Positions 1 to 11,100 of a DNA stretch of 64,000 nucleotides are shown piece by piece. The notes beneath the pieces were generated by a model that was not told where the DNA came from, did no database searches, and saw only the letters and a list, made by a program, of their open reading frames with translations. Where the stretch lies: contig CANTUQ010000051.1 of assembly GCA_947683425.1 (NCBI GenBank), positions 310,001 through 374,000 on the forward strand, given 5' to 3'. Position 1 is the stretch's first letter, and every line of letters starts with the position of its first letter. Source of the DNA: Excoecaria cochinchinensis (lineage: Eukaryota > Streptophyta > Magnoliopsida > Malpighiales > Euphorbiaceae). Position numbers and translations under genes: made by a program.

Positions 1-646
1 AACTCCTCAATAACGTCCTAAACCTTTCCCAAGCCTCATGAAAAGGCTCCTCATTCATTTGGCAAAAAACCAAAATACTGTTACGGATATTTGCAGTCTT
101 TGTAGGAGGGAAAAATCTCATCAAAAACTTCTCTTGCAACTGATCCCATGATCTGATTGACTGGCTCGGTAACATTTGCAGCCATTCCCTTGCTTTTCCG
201 ATCAAAGTGAAAGGAAACAATTTTAATCTTACCGCATTAGATTTCACCCTTGGAATCTGAACTGTATCTCTAACCTCTAAAAATATATCCAGGTGCTGCG
301 TAGGATCTTCCAATTCTGAACCCGAAAATAGGCTCCTCTGTACCATATTGATGGTTGCTGGTTTAAGCTCAAATTGCACTCCCCTATGTAGCACAATCGT
401 CCGATGATCCTCATTCCATCTCGGCATAGCATAGTCCCATATCATCCTTTGTCTAGGGACCTCTTCTCTATAATTGCTCGGCATCTCTTCTAGTGCCCTC
501 GGTATTTGTTCATTCTCTGGACGAAGTTCATCAATGCGAGGATTGTTTTCCATAATATTTTCCAAAGTAGCTCTCCTTCGTTGATGTAAAGTCCTCTCGA
601 TTTCAGGGTCATAGGGTGCGATTTGTCCTTGTCTCAATCTGCTCAT
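1..646 (-). CDS. gag: Athila-type retrotransposon gag, N-terminal part (runs off window)
   Basis: This reading frame is open from the ATG at 646 to the window edge (about 215 codons). It would encode the capsid precursor of a Ty3/gypsy element and act in cytoplasmic virus-like particles. The first 100 residues or so are charged and low in recognisable features. The rest reads as a retrotransposon gag core: a segment ending in LKPATINM, then DPTQHLDIF, RLKLFPFTL, AREWL, and a typical end with FFPPTKTANIRN and FHEAWERFRTLL. These word patterns are those of Athila gag. The start is placed at MSRLRQG because it follows the primer site by about 100 bases; an ATG four bases upstream is out of frame. 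I saw no stop or frameshift, so this may be a young copy. Protease, RT and integrase would lie to the left, outside the window. Confidence 0.85.
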   Translation of the reverse strand, partial: MSRLRQGQIAPYDPEIERTLHQRRRATLENIMENNPRIDELRPENEQIPRALEEMPSNYREEVPRQRMIWDYAMPRWNEDHRTIVLHRGVQFELKPATINMVQRSLFSGSELEDPTQHLDIFLEVRDTVQIPRVKSNAVRLKLFPFTLIGKAREWLQMLPSQSIRSWDQLQEKFLMRFFPPTKTANIRNSILVFCQMNEEPFHEAWERFRTLLRS

Positions 647-740
647 GCATCACAACTACCTTAAAAGAATAAAATAAAATAAAATAAGAAAAAGAAAAAC
701 ACATACAAATAACAATCAAAACTCACAAACAACGCCAAAC

Positions 741-756
741 ACCGGCAACGACGCCA
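741..756 (-). promoter_or_regulatory. Primer binding site of Athila element I1 (Asp-tRNA type)
   Basis: Read on the minus strand the site is TGGCGTCGTTGCCGGT. It lies six bases after the LTR end and about 95 bases before the gag ATG. It resembles the Asp-tRNA primer site usual for Athila elements, with one or two mismatches. It marks where reverse transcription would start and fixes the element's orientation. Confidence 0.75.
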
Positions 757-762
757 AAAACT

Positions 763-2541
763 TGATGCAACCTCAGCAAGTGTACCGAATCGACAAGTAA
801 TACAGTGGGGTAAATTTAGGACCCCGAATTATCGTATCCAAGGGATTGTGTGTGCAAGTAACAAAATCAAATGTATGCTAAAGAATTCCCAATTGTTTGA
901 ATTGATTGAGTTATCTATTGATTAAAAATAAATAAATTAAACAACAAAAAGGCAATTCAAAATAAAAGAATTAAATTGACAGCAAAAATCTGGATAGAAA
1001 TAAATTGATGGCAGAAATCAACAAGCAAAATTCAAAAATAAAGAACGTTGCTCAAGTTCACTTATCCACCCCATACCCAAATGCGAATTAAATTAATCTA
1101 AGAAACATATACGAATGAATTCGGGATAACCCTCTTAACCCAAGGTTCCTTACCCGGAGCCAGCTACTCTAATTACATGACATCCCAATCCGGAGCCAGC
1201 CATATAACTAGCCTATGCATGGGTCTAAAATCTTATGTTTGATTTATTTTCCTAATACGGAGCCGAACAACCTAGAACTTAATTATCTCACTCGCCACTC
1301 TAGTCTTCAATCATAAAATTCCGCACTTCTAGATTCCCAATCGGAGTTGTCTAAAAGATACAGCAAGAATGATAAAAATTGAAAATAAATAATCATTGCA
1401 TCTAATCCATACAACTCAATAACCAACAAAGATGCATGAAATTAATCATTCATCAAAACTGGAAATTAACTTGAGAAAATAAATCCCATGAATTAAAGAT
1501 AAGAACCAGTGAAATAAACCATTCAATCATATATTTAATTTCAAAAGATGTTCAGAATTCACATCATGCGTAGGGATTCAAAGATCCCCCAAACAACTAA
1601 AAGACTACTCACGATCCATTACAAAATCAAAAGGAAAAAGGAAAGAATAAACCCAGAAATTCATTAAGGAGGAAATCCCGGTTGAATCCCACATTCTTCG
1701 ATCTCATTCTTCGAATCTTCGACGGAGAAAAATTCTAGAAATCCGTATGTAAAAACCGTGTATTGAAAACTAAACTATGTGTTTCAAATGTAAAACTCGT
1801 GATTTGTAATTTAATTCTCCAGACAAAGTTGAAAACCTAAAATAAGAACAATAGAAAAACTTGTAAAAATTCTAGAATTAAAACCCTAATATGAAAATAG
1901 GTTAAAAAATCCGCACCCTCAAAACATAAAACTTCTATTTATATATCCCGAGGGGTCACGGTGGCAACAAAATGGTTGTCACTGTGAGGTTGTCGAGGAT
2001 GTGATTCTGCCTTGCGCACAGGAAAGGGGTCACGGTGGCAACCAGATTTGTTGCCACTGTGGGATGCTCAGCTTTAGCTTCTATCTAGGAATTTCTTATG
2101 TCACGGTGATAATGGATTCCTTTTCCACCGTGAGGTACCTTCTCAATTGATTCTGCCTTGGTGAATTTTATGTCATGGTGACAACTAGATAGGTTGCCAC
2201 CGTAAGGTGCTTCCTGCCTGCATTCTGCCCAATGAGGAAAATGTCACGGTCACAACAACATTGGTTGTGACTGTGACCCATAGTATGCCCAGCTATTGTT
2301 TTTGAATCCTTTGAATGTCACGGTCACAACCAGTTTTGTTGTGACCATGAAGTACCTAAAAAAATGCTACAAACATAATTCAAACTTAATCAAAATTCTA
2401 ACTAAAATGCATAAAAATTCTAATTTCACTAAGATTGAGAAAATTAATCTAAAGTAATCATGATATGACAATAAACACCACTAAACACCCATAAATCATA
2501 TGAAAATATTATCAAAACTAAATACTAAATTTAAGTTATCA
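763..2541 (-). mobile_element. 5' LTR of Athila-type element I1
   Basis: On the minus strand the LTR starts TGATAACTTAAATTTAG at 2541 and ends GGTTGCATCA at 763, next to the primer site. The start resembles that of the second Athila LTR in this window (TGATAGGAGCTAAATTG at 38624). The last 80 bases, with the phrase ending in CGGTACACTTGCTGAGG, are typical of Athila LTR ends. The element sits inside a chromovirus LTR. The five bases outside its start are CTTTA (2542-2546), but the matching duplication is outside the window. The LTR contains six hairpins at 1955-2349. No protein-coding ORF is evident. Confidence 0.75.
1955..2349 (-). repeat. Six tandem hairpins, TCACGGT...ACCGTGA type
   Basis: Six imperfect inverted repeats recur every 40-110 bases: 1955-1987, 2031-2063, 2101-2133, 2173-2205, 2243-2278 and 2317-2349. 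Each has an arm like TCACGGTGGCAAC or TCACGGTCACAAC, a spacer of 4-9 bases and the complementary arm. The arms vary between copies (GGTGGCAAC against GGTCACAAC), yet each copy stays largely self-complementary. They lie in the middle of the LTR, downstream of its 5' third. Confidence 0.85.
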
Positions 2542-3334
2542 CTTTATATCACCAATTGATCAATATCCATAATAATTATGCCAACATAAACCTTATTCAT
2601 CATCCAAATTTCCAGAAAATCCATCAAAACACAAAGTCACCAATATGCATCAAAACACAACATTCCCAAACCTGATAAATCCTAAGCTCCTAGTTGCGAG
2701 CTCCACTCCCACTTTCCTTCTCTTTACCTTTGAGATCCTTAGGAGGCACTTCAAAGCAAGAACACACAAGAAACACACACAAATTAAAAACCCTAACTCA
2801 AAACACACACACTAATCAAACCAAGAAGAAGATGAAGAGGAAGAAGGAAATGCAATGACTTACCAAAGAGCTCTTGAGAATTACCAAGATCCACCAACAA
2901 GACAACCAAGAAAAGAAAGAACCAAGGTGCGGCAAGAGGAAGAGGAAGAAAGAAGAAGCAAAGGAGGGAGGAGGAAGAGAACGGGAGAGCTAGGGCAGAA
3001 TTTTGCTCTCTTTTTCTCTCTCCTCTCTTTACATACCCTTTCTTAATTTCCCTTGCCATATGTCACCTTGTGATTGGTGGGTTTTGATAATTCAAACCCT
3101 ACAACAAAGCATGACATGACACACAAGACTAACCTTCACAAATTACTACCCTATGAGCATGCACACTCTAACAAAACCCGCACACACACATCCTACTATC
3201 ATACATGCACCCACACTCTATCAAAGCCCTTAAAACATGCATATAACCCAAAATACAATTAACACATGCCATCTCACATGCCTAGACGCACATGCACATG
3301 GCTCAAGCTACTAAGGGAAAAATGGGGTGTGATA
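2542..3334 (-). mobile_element. 3' LTR of old chromovirus H, 5' portion only
   Basis: This segment directly follows (minus strand) the chromodomain frame and a purine tract, so it is the start of a 3' LTR. It begins TATCACACCCC, a one-base change from the usual TGTCACACCCC. It shares its opening with the LTR at 47494-49649: the CCCCATTTT run, then TAG(C/T)TTGAGCCATG, a Y-rich leader and the ATTCTGCCCTAGCTCT region. A degenerate TATA-like GGGTATGTAAAGAG lies near 3040 where the other copy has GGGTATATAAAGGC. The copy is cut at 2541 by the Athila insertion; its remainder should lie left of the window. Confidence 0.7.
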
Positions 3335-4016
3335 ACTCTCTCCTACTAACAAGAATTTCATCCTCGAAATTCTCACCTGAACTGAACAACAGCAGATATT
3401 GAATCCTCATCGTCACCTCTGGTTCCCAAGTCACTTCCTTGACTCCATGATGCTGCCAAAGAACCTTAACTTGAGGAACTTGTTTGTTACTTAACTGCCT
3501 CACTTCTCGAGCTATAATGGCTTTCGGTTCCTTAACCAAACGAATAATTAGGAAATCTTGATATCATGAACCGATAACACATGCAACGGATCCGATCTAT
3601 ACTGACGAAGCATCGATACATGGATGATATCATGCAACCTTGCCAAATCAATCGGTAAAGACAACCTATAGGCTATCGGACCAACCCTTTCCAAAATCTC
3701 GAAAAGTCCAACGAATCGAGGACTAAGTTTACCTTTCTTACCAAAATGCAATACCTTCCTGCATGGCGATACCTTAAGGAACACTTTGTCCCCAACCTCA
3801 AACTGAATATCCTTCCTCTTCAAATTGGCATAAGACCTTTGTCTATCCTTAGCACCTTTCAAATTCTGCAACACAACTCTGATCTTCTCTTCGGTATCCC
3901 TAATCATCTCTAGCCCAACAAAGGAACGCTCGGTCAACTCTGTCCAATAAATCAGAGTCCTACACGATCGACCATATAAAGTTTCAAATGGTGACATTCT
4001 GATGCTCGACTGATAA
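3335..4016 (-). pseudogene. pol: Chromovirus integrase C-terminus plus chromodomain (broken)
   Basis: The frame from 4016 to 3548 gives the end of the integrase core and its C-terminal part: SSIRMSPFETLYGR, then VGDKVFLKVSPCRKVLHFGK and KLSPRFVGLFEILERVG, LHDIIHVSMLRQY. A TAA stop at 3548-3550 and a frameshift follow. The next frame (3539-3303) gives the chromodomain: EPKAIIAREVRQLSNKQVP, VKVLWQHHGVKEVTWE. It ends in NFEDEILVSRRELSH, whose DNA includes the polypurine tract next to the LTR. In Tekay-type chromoviruses the chromodomain directs integration to methylated-histone chromatin. The upstream end is cut exactly where the LTR of element A begins (4017). The rest of the integrase core (D, D, E residues) is not found adjacent. 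The gene is not functional as it stands. Confidence 0.85.
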
Positions 4017-5204
4017 TGTCATACCCCAGATCGGGCCTAGTTGGATTTTGCAAGCTAAGTCGGATAAGTGAAGGGTATTTCGGTAATTTGTGAATGAAGA
4101 TTTTGGATAATTAGGATTTAATTGCAAGGTAATTATTAATTAAGTGAAGTGAGGGAAATGTTAGAGTGTGCTTGTGGTGTATGGAAGTAGGATGTAAGTG
4201 GATTGTAAGGAATTATATGGTGTGAGTTGTGTTTGGTGCCTTGAAGATATTTATTCAAGAGATGATATGGTGTATGTGAGAGTATGGTGCCTTAGGTTGA
4301 AAAGTCAAAAGTGGATGTTTGGTGCAATAGGGAGCTGCCATGTGGCATGGTTGGTGGGCATTGATTGAAGGAAAGAAGAAAAGAGGGAGAGAGAGAGAGA
4401 ACACGGCATTTCCGTTCACGCTCCCTCTCACGCCTCCTCTTCTTCTTCTCTTCTCCTTTCCTTGCTTTTCCTTTCTTTCTCTTTTGGCCAGATGTTGGTG
4501 CTTGCTTAGTGGTGTTTTGATGGAGTTTTGGAAACAAGATTGAAGAGTTTTGGGTGGTAAGAGAAGCTCAAGGGCAAAGAGAAGGTGAAGATGGGGTTTT
4601 AAAGCTTCAAACAAATCAGGTTTGGGAGCTTTGATTTATAAATTGGAATTTGTGAGTTGTTGTGCCCTAATTCTCACTTAGGATGTAAATGAGTTTGTAT
4701 TATTTAAATCTCTGGAATTTGGGTGTTTTGGCATGTGTAAATGTATGACTGATGTGGGTAGATGAGTCAGTAATGCATGATTAAGATTAAAATGAAGGTA
4801 TGCTAGTTTGGGAAATGCAATGTTTTGTATGAAAATGTGTTTAAGCATGTGTTCTTGATAATTTTCGGAATTTAGGTTGTGATATGTTCTTGTCAAGGCA
4901 TATATGTTATGGATTTTTTATTGGGTAAGGTAATTTTTGCATGAGTATGGGATTATTGTAGTGATTTTGAGGATTGGTGCGGTTTTTGCTGCAAATTTGT
5001 GGGTAATGGAAATTATTGATATTGTGAGTTTGAATTGATGTTTGGTGTGAAATTAATTGTTGATAAATGTTATATTGTGTAAATTGATGCTAATGACTGG
5101 TTGGATTTGAGGTAAGAGACCATTTGAATGTGATTTGTGTGTTGTGGGTATGTTTCGGAAGAGCAAAAAATCTGCAGAATTCTGCAGATTTTGCAAATCC
5201 CGAC

Positions 5205-5552
5205 TCTGTCGCGATCGCGACACTGTCACGAGCGCAACAGGGACCGGTGATCTTGGCCCGTGCTATCGCGAGCTCGCAACTCTGTCGCGAGCTCGCGATA
5301 GCAAAAGTTGATGGACTCTCTATCGCGAGCGCAACGTCGTCGCGATTGCAACAGAGCGCGATGCTGATCAAGTGCTATCGCGAGCACGCGATTCGTCGCG
5401 AGCCCGCGACAGCAAAATTTGATCTCTGTCGCGATCGCGACATCAGTCGCAAGCGTGACAGAGCCTGGGCCTTCCCTTCTCCTCGCGGTCGCAAAATCCA
5501 TCGCGTGCACGCAGCAAAGAGAGTTCGGTCTCTGTCGCGAGCGCGACAGCTC
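5205..5552 (+). repeat. Array of CG-rich palindromes, CTGTCGCG...CGCGACAG type (A, 5' LTR)
   Basis: About ten short inverted repeats are packed in 350 bases. Examples are CTGTCGCGATCGCGACA (5207-5223), CTATCGCGAGCTCGCAA, CTGTCGCGAGCTCGCGATAG (5282-5301) and CTGTCGCGAGCGCGACAG (5532-5549). The arms are 6-9 bases with loops of 0-4. The stretch is far richer in CG than the AT-rich flanks. The second LTR of element A has the same array at 22372-22712 with point differences. Confidence 0.85.
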
Positions 5553-6069
5553 CCCGTATGCTGAATGAGTTTTCTTTTGTTATGTGCGATTTTGAACTCC
5601 AATTTTTCTTCAAGTGTATATGAGTTTGATACTTGTTATTTTTACGAATTATATGAATGCGGAACTATGACATGATCATGTACATGTATGATGAAGATTT
5701 TTGGAATGTTATGTAATGAATTGAATGGCTTATACTTAGTTATCCTCAGCTATCTCATGATTAGGATTTTATATTTGTAATCACTGGCATGATAGTGTTT
5801 CTATACTCAACTCTGATATGGTTTAGAATTATGAATAATGTTAAAGTGTGTTGACTGCATTATATTATATGCTTTGCGATATGAATTGTATGAGGCATGA
5901 CTGACATTGTGAACTTATGTATATGTCTACCATACTCTGGTTTATTTATGTTGAATTATATTATGTGATTTGGAACATGATTGGTGATACGCATGACTTG
6001 CGAGAGTCAGTCTAGTGGATAGTTAGGCATGCTTAATAGAGTCTCTTAGCTGCAGCCCTTTGAACGTTT

Positions 6070-6358
6070 GGACCCTGATCAGGTCCCCCGTTTGGTTCCT
6101 CGCGAACCCTTTATGTGCTCGGATCCTCACGATCCTTTTTAATGTGTTTGGATCTTGTTTAAGATCCCCCTTTAGAAAATGTTTTGAATAAAATTATATG
6201 ATAGTATTCGATTCGCACCCGTAAGGTGATGTCTGTATACGATTCGCAACCGTAAGGTGATGTCTGTATACGATTCGCACCCGTAAGGTGATGTTTGTAT
6301 TCGATTCGCACCTGTAAGGTGATGTCTGTATTCAATTCGTACCCGTAAGGTACTGTCA
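6070..6358 (+). repeat. Ordered hairpin series and five 31-bp repeats (A, 5' LTR)
   Basis: Four different hairpins follow each other: GGACC/GGTCC (6070-6086), GGTTC/GAACC (6094-6108), GGATC/GATCC (6121-6135) and GGATCTT/AAGATCC (6150-6167). Five 31-bp units then start at 6204, 6235, 6266, 6297 and 6328. Each unit holds a small hairpin CACC-CGTAA-GGTG. The last unit has TACC-CGTAA-GGTA instead, so both arms changed together. The same order, with different stems, appears in other LTR families here. Confidence 0.8.
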
Positions 6359-7401
6359 GTTAATTTGTTATCCACAATTTTGAGTCAGCAGTATTTTAAT
6401 TGTTTTGTTTGATATGAGTAAATAAATGTGATATCCGAGTGAGCATTATTTCGGACATGTGGAATAGTTATGAATCTGAATGAGATTATGAATCTCTAAA
6501 TGGGTTGAATATAAGCTTGAATTATTAAGTGCTTGGGATAATTAGTATGTACATGAATGTGATTTTGTACTTGTAACCACTATGGTGAATTATGTGAATT
6601 AGTATAAGTATGAGTGCATTCTTGACTATGGATGGTTATAAATAATGAGTAATGTTAATTGTTTTCTCTAGTTTTTTTATGGTAGTAGTCTCGGCATGTT
6701 GGCATGCGTTTCATCTCATTATTTGATTATATATGTATTATTGTGTTGCTGGGTATGTGGATCAGCGTTCGGTAAGTGCGTGTGTCATAATGGAATGTTA
6801 TATTATATCTCCCTTTGGTCTCAGTTATCATAGCGTCTTCGGTATGTTGTCTTGTGTTGCATTCCATGGCATGATACTTTATGTATTAGAGTTACGCAGT
6901 GGAAGAGTAGTGTTTAGACGATGTCCCTTGGTTCTCGGCTATTGTGGGTGTATTATGGTATGATATGGACATGTTGAGATTTCTATGAATTTGCATGCTA
7001 GATGTATATATACCAGTTGCAATTCATGTGAATTGGATTTTATTGAGTACTAGATATTCTGGTATGATAATTGCATGTTTAAAGGTTTGTGTGTTTATGT
7101 ATGATGCAATTCTGATATCTGATAGCTCGGTAAGTATGTGTATGTGGGATGGTATGTATTTCTGCATGATAATATCTGTATCTTATATGATATCCCGTCT
7201 GTTTGATTTGTTTAATATGATTATAAATGTGGTAACCGTATGTATAAATTTACGCATGTTGGTGTGAGTTTATGAGTTCATGGTCTTTAATACAAGCATA
7301 TATATCTATCTGCTGTGATTATTTGCATATGCCATTTATGTATGTGACTTGACTTGGCGACCATCGTAAATGGCCATCCATGTTCTGGTGTGTTCTCCCC
7401 A

Positions 7402-7419
7402 CTAAGCGTTATCGCTTAG
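7402..7419 (+). other. Conserved palindrome CTAAGCG-TTAT-CGCTTAG (A, 5' LTR)
   Basis: A perfect 7-bp stem with a 4-base loop lies about 450 bases before the LTR end. A second hairpin candidate (CACGGG...) and the conserved GTGCCAGGTTT/GTGGCAGGTTT phrase follow. Equivalent palindromes occur at the matching place in the other A LTR (24589-24606), D (15021-15038), all C LTRs (25499-25517, 30279-30297, 35058-35076) and E (47870-47887), and in degenerate form in B (8597-8615, 16696-16714). Confidence 0.8.
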
Positions 7420-7878
7420 CACGGGCTCTCTTCCCATGCAGGTGCCAGGTTTAGTTCTGTTCGAGTCGCTCATCTGCAAGGTCGGCCACGTAGAAGTTAG
7501 AAGTGTTGTTTTGTGATCAGCTTATGTATTTTGGATTTTGTAGTTCTATAGTCTTATGTTTATGTAAAATTCTAAATGTTATTTTTGGCCTATGTAAAGG
7601 TTATTATATTTATATATCAAGTTATTCCTTCTTTTTATCTTTCACTTTCTGCTTCCGCTGAATGATCATATGTATGCATGTGTAAATGTTTCGGCTTCGG
7701 GCCTGTGTATGTATGAATTAATGTAAGTCCAGTTTTGCTTCTCGAGGTAAGTTTTTAATTTCCCCCTGTTTTTGAATGAATATATGCTTTTGCTTAGCGC
7801 ATGTGTGCATGTATGTGAGTGTGCATCGGTAGCGCACCCGCGTCCTTCCAATGGGGACTTAGGGGGTGTTACAGTTAG

Positions 7879-7890
7879 TGGTATCAGAGC
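7879..7890 (+). promoter_or_regulatory. Primer binding site of element A (initiator-Met tRNA)
   Basis: TGGTATCAGAGC lies five bases after the LTR end GTGTTACA. It is the standard initiator-methionine tRNA primer site of chromoviruses and confirms the LTR boundary and plus orientation. Confidence 0.9.
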
Positions 7891-8001
7891 GCCGGTTTGG
7901 CGGTTCTGGTTGTGTTGTTTGATATGTGTCGTGTCTTTGCATGTGAGTCGGTTTCTTGTCGTGGCCTAATGCAGATGTGTCATGTCTTGTGTCATGTTTG
8001 G

Positions 8002-8098
8002 ATGGAGTCTGATCTTAGTGAGAATGTGGGCGAGGCAACGGAAAGTGTGAACCCAGTTAGTGTTGATCAGAATGTTCCCGAGCGTTTTCCAGTTGAAG
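8002..8098 (+). pseudogene. gag: Element A gag, 5' fragment (split by element B)
   Basis: The ATG at 8002 opens a frame beginning MESDLSENVGEATESVN. It matches the start of the intact small gag at 34437-33856 (MESDPSENVGETTESVN). After 32 codons, at the site VEDS, the frame is interrupted by the end of element B. The same codons continue at 20009 with GPVSDDRTLVQEL. The five bases ATTCT are duplicated on both sides, which shows a clean insertion into the gag. The N-terminal region is acidic with no known enzyme motif. In chromovirus gag the equivalent part precedes the capsid domain. Confidence 0.8.
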
Positions 8099-8103
8099 AT
8101 TCT
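8099..8103. repeat. Target-site duplication ATTCT, left copy (element B)
   Basis: ATTCT here and at 20004-20008 flank the complete element B. Removing B plus one copy restores an uninterrupted frame in the gag of element A. Confidence 0.9.
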
Positions 8104-11100
8104 TGTAACACCCCCACCATCGCCCCCGATGGAAGGACGCCACCGGGCGCGTTACCCGACACTCACTCACATACATGCATACATACACTATACGGAAGCA
8201 TACATTCATACATAATCATACATGCATAAATACGGGATAATTAAAAACTTACCTTGCGGGCAAAAACTGGTCATGCATTAACTCACACACACGTAGGCAC
8301 TAAGCAGAAGCATAAGCACATGCCTATCCCCATTCACTCATTCAATCAGCGGAAGCATAAGTCAAACGATAAAACTGAGGGACAACTTTAAACATAAATA
8401 TAATAACATTTACATAGCCCAAACATTACATCCAGATCCTTACATATAATTGCATATACATAAGACTATAGAAATACAAAAGCTAAAATACAGAAGCTAA
8501 ACAAAATATAAAACTTATAACTCCAATGTGGCCGACCTTGCAGATGAGCAACTCAACAGAACCAAACCTGCCACCTACATGGGAAAAGAACCCGTGCTAA
8601 GCCATAAACGCTTAGTGGGGAAAACACGCAAGCAATATGGACGACCATTCACAATGGTCGTCAAGGCATAACACATTCACAATGGCAAATACGGACATTC
8701 ATAACACATATAAAAATCTGGCTTGCATAGAAAGGCATTCCTTTGAAAACTCACATTCATATCCATATACTTATGTCGAAAATAAGCCGAAGCAGACAAA
8801 ACACCATACACGATACAAGTACCATCATGCAGAACTACATACAATTTCACATGCATATACTTACCAGGGTATCGGACATCAGCACCTTACCGTTCATAGT
8901 GGCATGACATTTTTACGTGCAATTATCATGACCAATTACTCATACATTATCTAAAAACCCATTCACATGTTATAAGATTACCATGCTATACTGTACATAA
9001 TTATTATGCCAAGAAGACGAGCTAATTAAACCTACTTTCTGTCATGTCATACTACCCACACTAGCCGAACCCAAGGGAATACGTCAAAACACCACACTTC
9101 CACTGCAAGACTCTTTCACATAAAATATCATGCCATACTCATAGACAGATGACAACATGCTGAAGATACTACAACAGTTGAGACCAAAGGAACATATAGC
9201 AAAGTATTACATTCAGAGCATACACAAGCTCAAGATCAGATTCTTAAACACTTTAACTTGCATCATCATCATCCATTAATGCACATACATTTACCGAAAC
9301 CGATCCACATGCATTGTACTCAGATAATACATATGTAATCATTCAATAGTCCAGATCGCCTTATCATGCATACTAATTAACCATATCAATCCGTAATTTA
9401 AGCTCACATTCGTATACATATTATTTCATATGCTTATAACTTAACTAGTCGAATTCACATTCTCATAAGAATAACATAATAAAATGTATTCATGGCATTT
9501 GAAAGATTATGGTCACAGTCATGAACGTTTTAATTTCAGTACTTATATCCATAACTGATGGTATACGAATACATTCACAATATGATATACATATATATAT
9601 ATACAGATAAATATGCCTAATTCACTTGTTTAAGTCACATTCAACCCATTCAGAGGTTCATAATCACATTTGAGTACATAACTGATTCACATGTCCAGAA
9701 TTATGCTCATTCGAATATCACATTCTCTTGTTCATATCAGACAAAACAAATAGAATACCTGCTGACTCAAAATAGTGGATAACGAGTGTACTGAGGATAC
9801 CTTACGGGTACGAATCGATTACTGAGGGTACCTCACAGGTACAAATCAAAAGCAACATCATTTTTCACATTCAAAATCATTTTCTGAGGGGACCTTAAAT
9901 AAGATCCTAACACATTAAAGGTTCGCGAGGAACCACACAGGGGACCTGATCAGGATCCAAATGTCCAGAGGGTTGTAGCTAAAGAACTCTATTAGGCATG
10001 CCTAACTATCCACTAGACTGACTCTTGCAGGTCATACATAAGCGACAGCATGTTTCAAGTCACATGTCATAGTTTATCATGCACAATACTGAGTATAACA
10101 GGTATATAAATAAGTTTACACTGTCCACGTGCATCATCTAAGTCATGTGTCGATTAATAAAATGTATATATATATATCTATATATATATACACACAAGTA
10201 TGTCATCATGCATAATCCGGAGTCCAATAGACAAATACATATATTCATAATATCAATCATGCCTCATACAATTCATATTATGAAGCATGCAATATAATTC
10301 AATCAACACACTTTAGCACTATTCAATATTCTAAAACATGTCAGACTTAATTGCGGGACCATATTATGCCATTACTTCACGACGCATAATTTTAATCATG
10401 GAGTGAGACAATATACACTTCATCTGAAGAGATCATGGTATTACTCATATAAAGGCATATAAAAGCATGACATGTATCATACAGTAGTGTAAGTCCATTC
10501 AGAAAAGATACGAAATTCATTTTTGTGTTAAAATCGAGAAATTTCAGAAAATAGGCCGAACGGGTTGACCAACAAGGTTGGCCGGTCATGAGTCGTGACT
10601 GGCATCACAACTCGTGACTGGCCTCCTCCTCCTGGCTGGTCACAAGTCATGACTGGAAGTCACGACTCGTGACTGGCCTCTTTCTTTGGCTGGTCACGGG
10701 ACGTGACTGGCCTTCTCCTCCTGGCTGGTCACGAGTCGTGGCTGGAAGTCATGACTCATGACTGGCCTCTTCCTTAGGCTGGTCACGGGTCATGACTGGC
10801 AGTCATCACCCGTGACTGCCTTCTCTGGCCGGTCACCAGTCATGACTGGTAGTCACTACTCGTGACTGGCCTCCTCTTGGCTGGTCATGAGCTGTGACTG
10901 GCAGTCACCACTCGTGACTGGCCTCACTGGCTGGTCACGAGTCGTGACTGGCCTCTCTTCTTGGCTAGTCACGTGACAGACACAAACAGGAAACGAGAAA
11001 TTCAACAAGATCGCAATTTTCCATTTCCAGAATACCCTGAACTCAAAAATCATTTCCAAAATTGAATCAAAACAATACAAATCTCACCTTACCTTCCAGA

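Larger units (their letters stand above)
4017..7873 (+). mobile_element. Element A, 5' LTR (gag-only chromovirus-like element)
   Basis: The LTR begins TGTCATACCCC and ends GGGGGTGTTACA, with a primer site six bases later. A near copy starts at 21189. It interrupts the chromovirus integrase at 4016|4017; the five preceding bases are GATAA. At 3857 bp it is very long for an LTR. In order it holds: a (GA)n purine tract and CT-rich stretch (about 4380-4490), a palindrome array (5205-5552), a conserved GAGTCAGTCTAGTGG block (about 6004), a hairpin series (6070-6167), five 31-bp repeats (6204-6358) and a conserved palindrome (7402-7419). I saw no convincing TATA box. ORFs inside are low-complexity and not conserved as protein, so I do not call genes. 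Confidence 0.85.

Noticed and set aside
2793..3059. 88-codon ORF with hydrophobic segments near the H LTR leader
   Set aside because: It is the CT-rich LTR leader read on one strand, with Leu/Phe/Ser runs and no conservation in the related E LTR frame.
5124..5564. 146-codon Ala/Arg/Ser-rich ORF in the A LTR
   Set aside because: It is produced by the CG-rich palindrome array, which opens frames on both strands. The A 3' LTR copy does not keep the same frame.
6204..6358. Regular 31-bp repeats that might suggest a CRISPR array
   Set aside because: The units are head-to-tail with no unique spacers, lie inside an LTR and differ only by point changes. The genome is a plant's.
7879..7890. Matches to tRNA sequence at several sites
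   Set aside because: They are 12-18 base primer binding sites next to LTR ends. No full tRNA cloverleaf is present.
9580..10200. (TA)n tracts in the B and C LTRs as possible origins or promoters
   Set aside because: They are simple microsatellites with no associated motif, and their length varies between sister LTRs.
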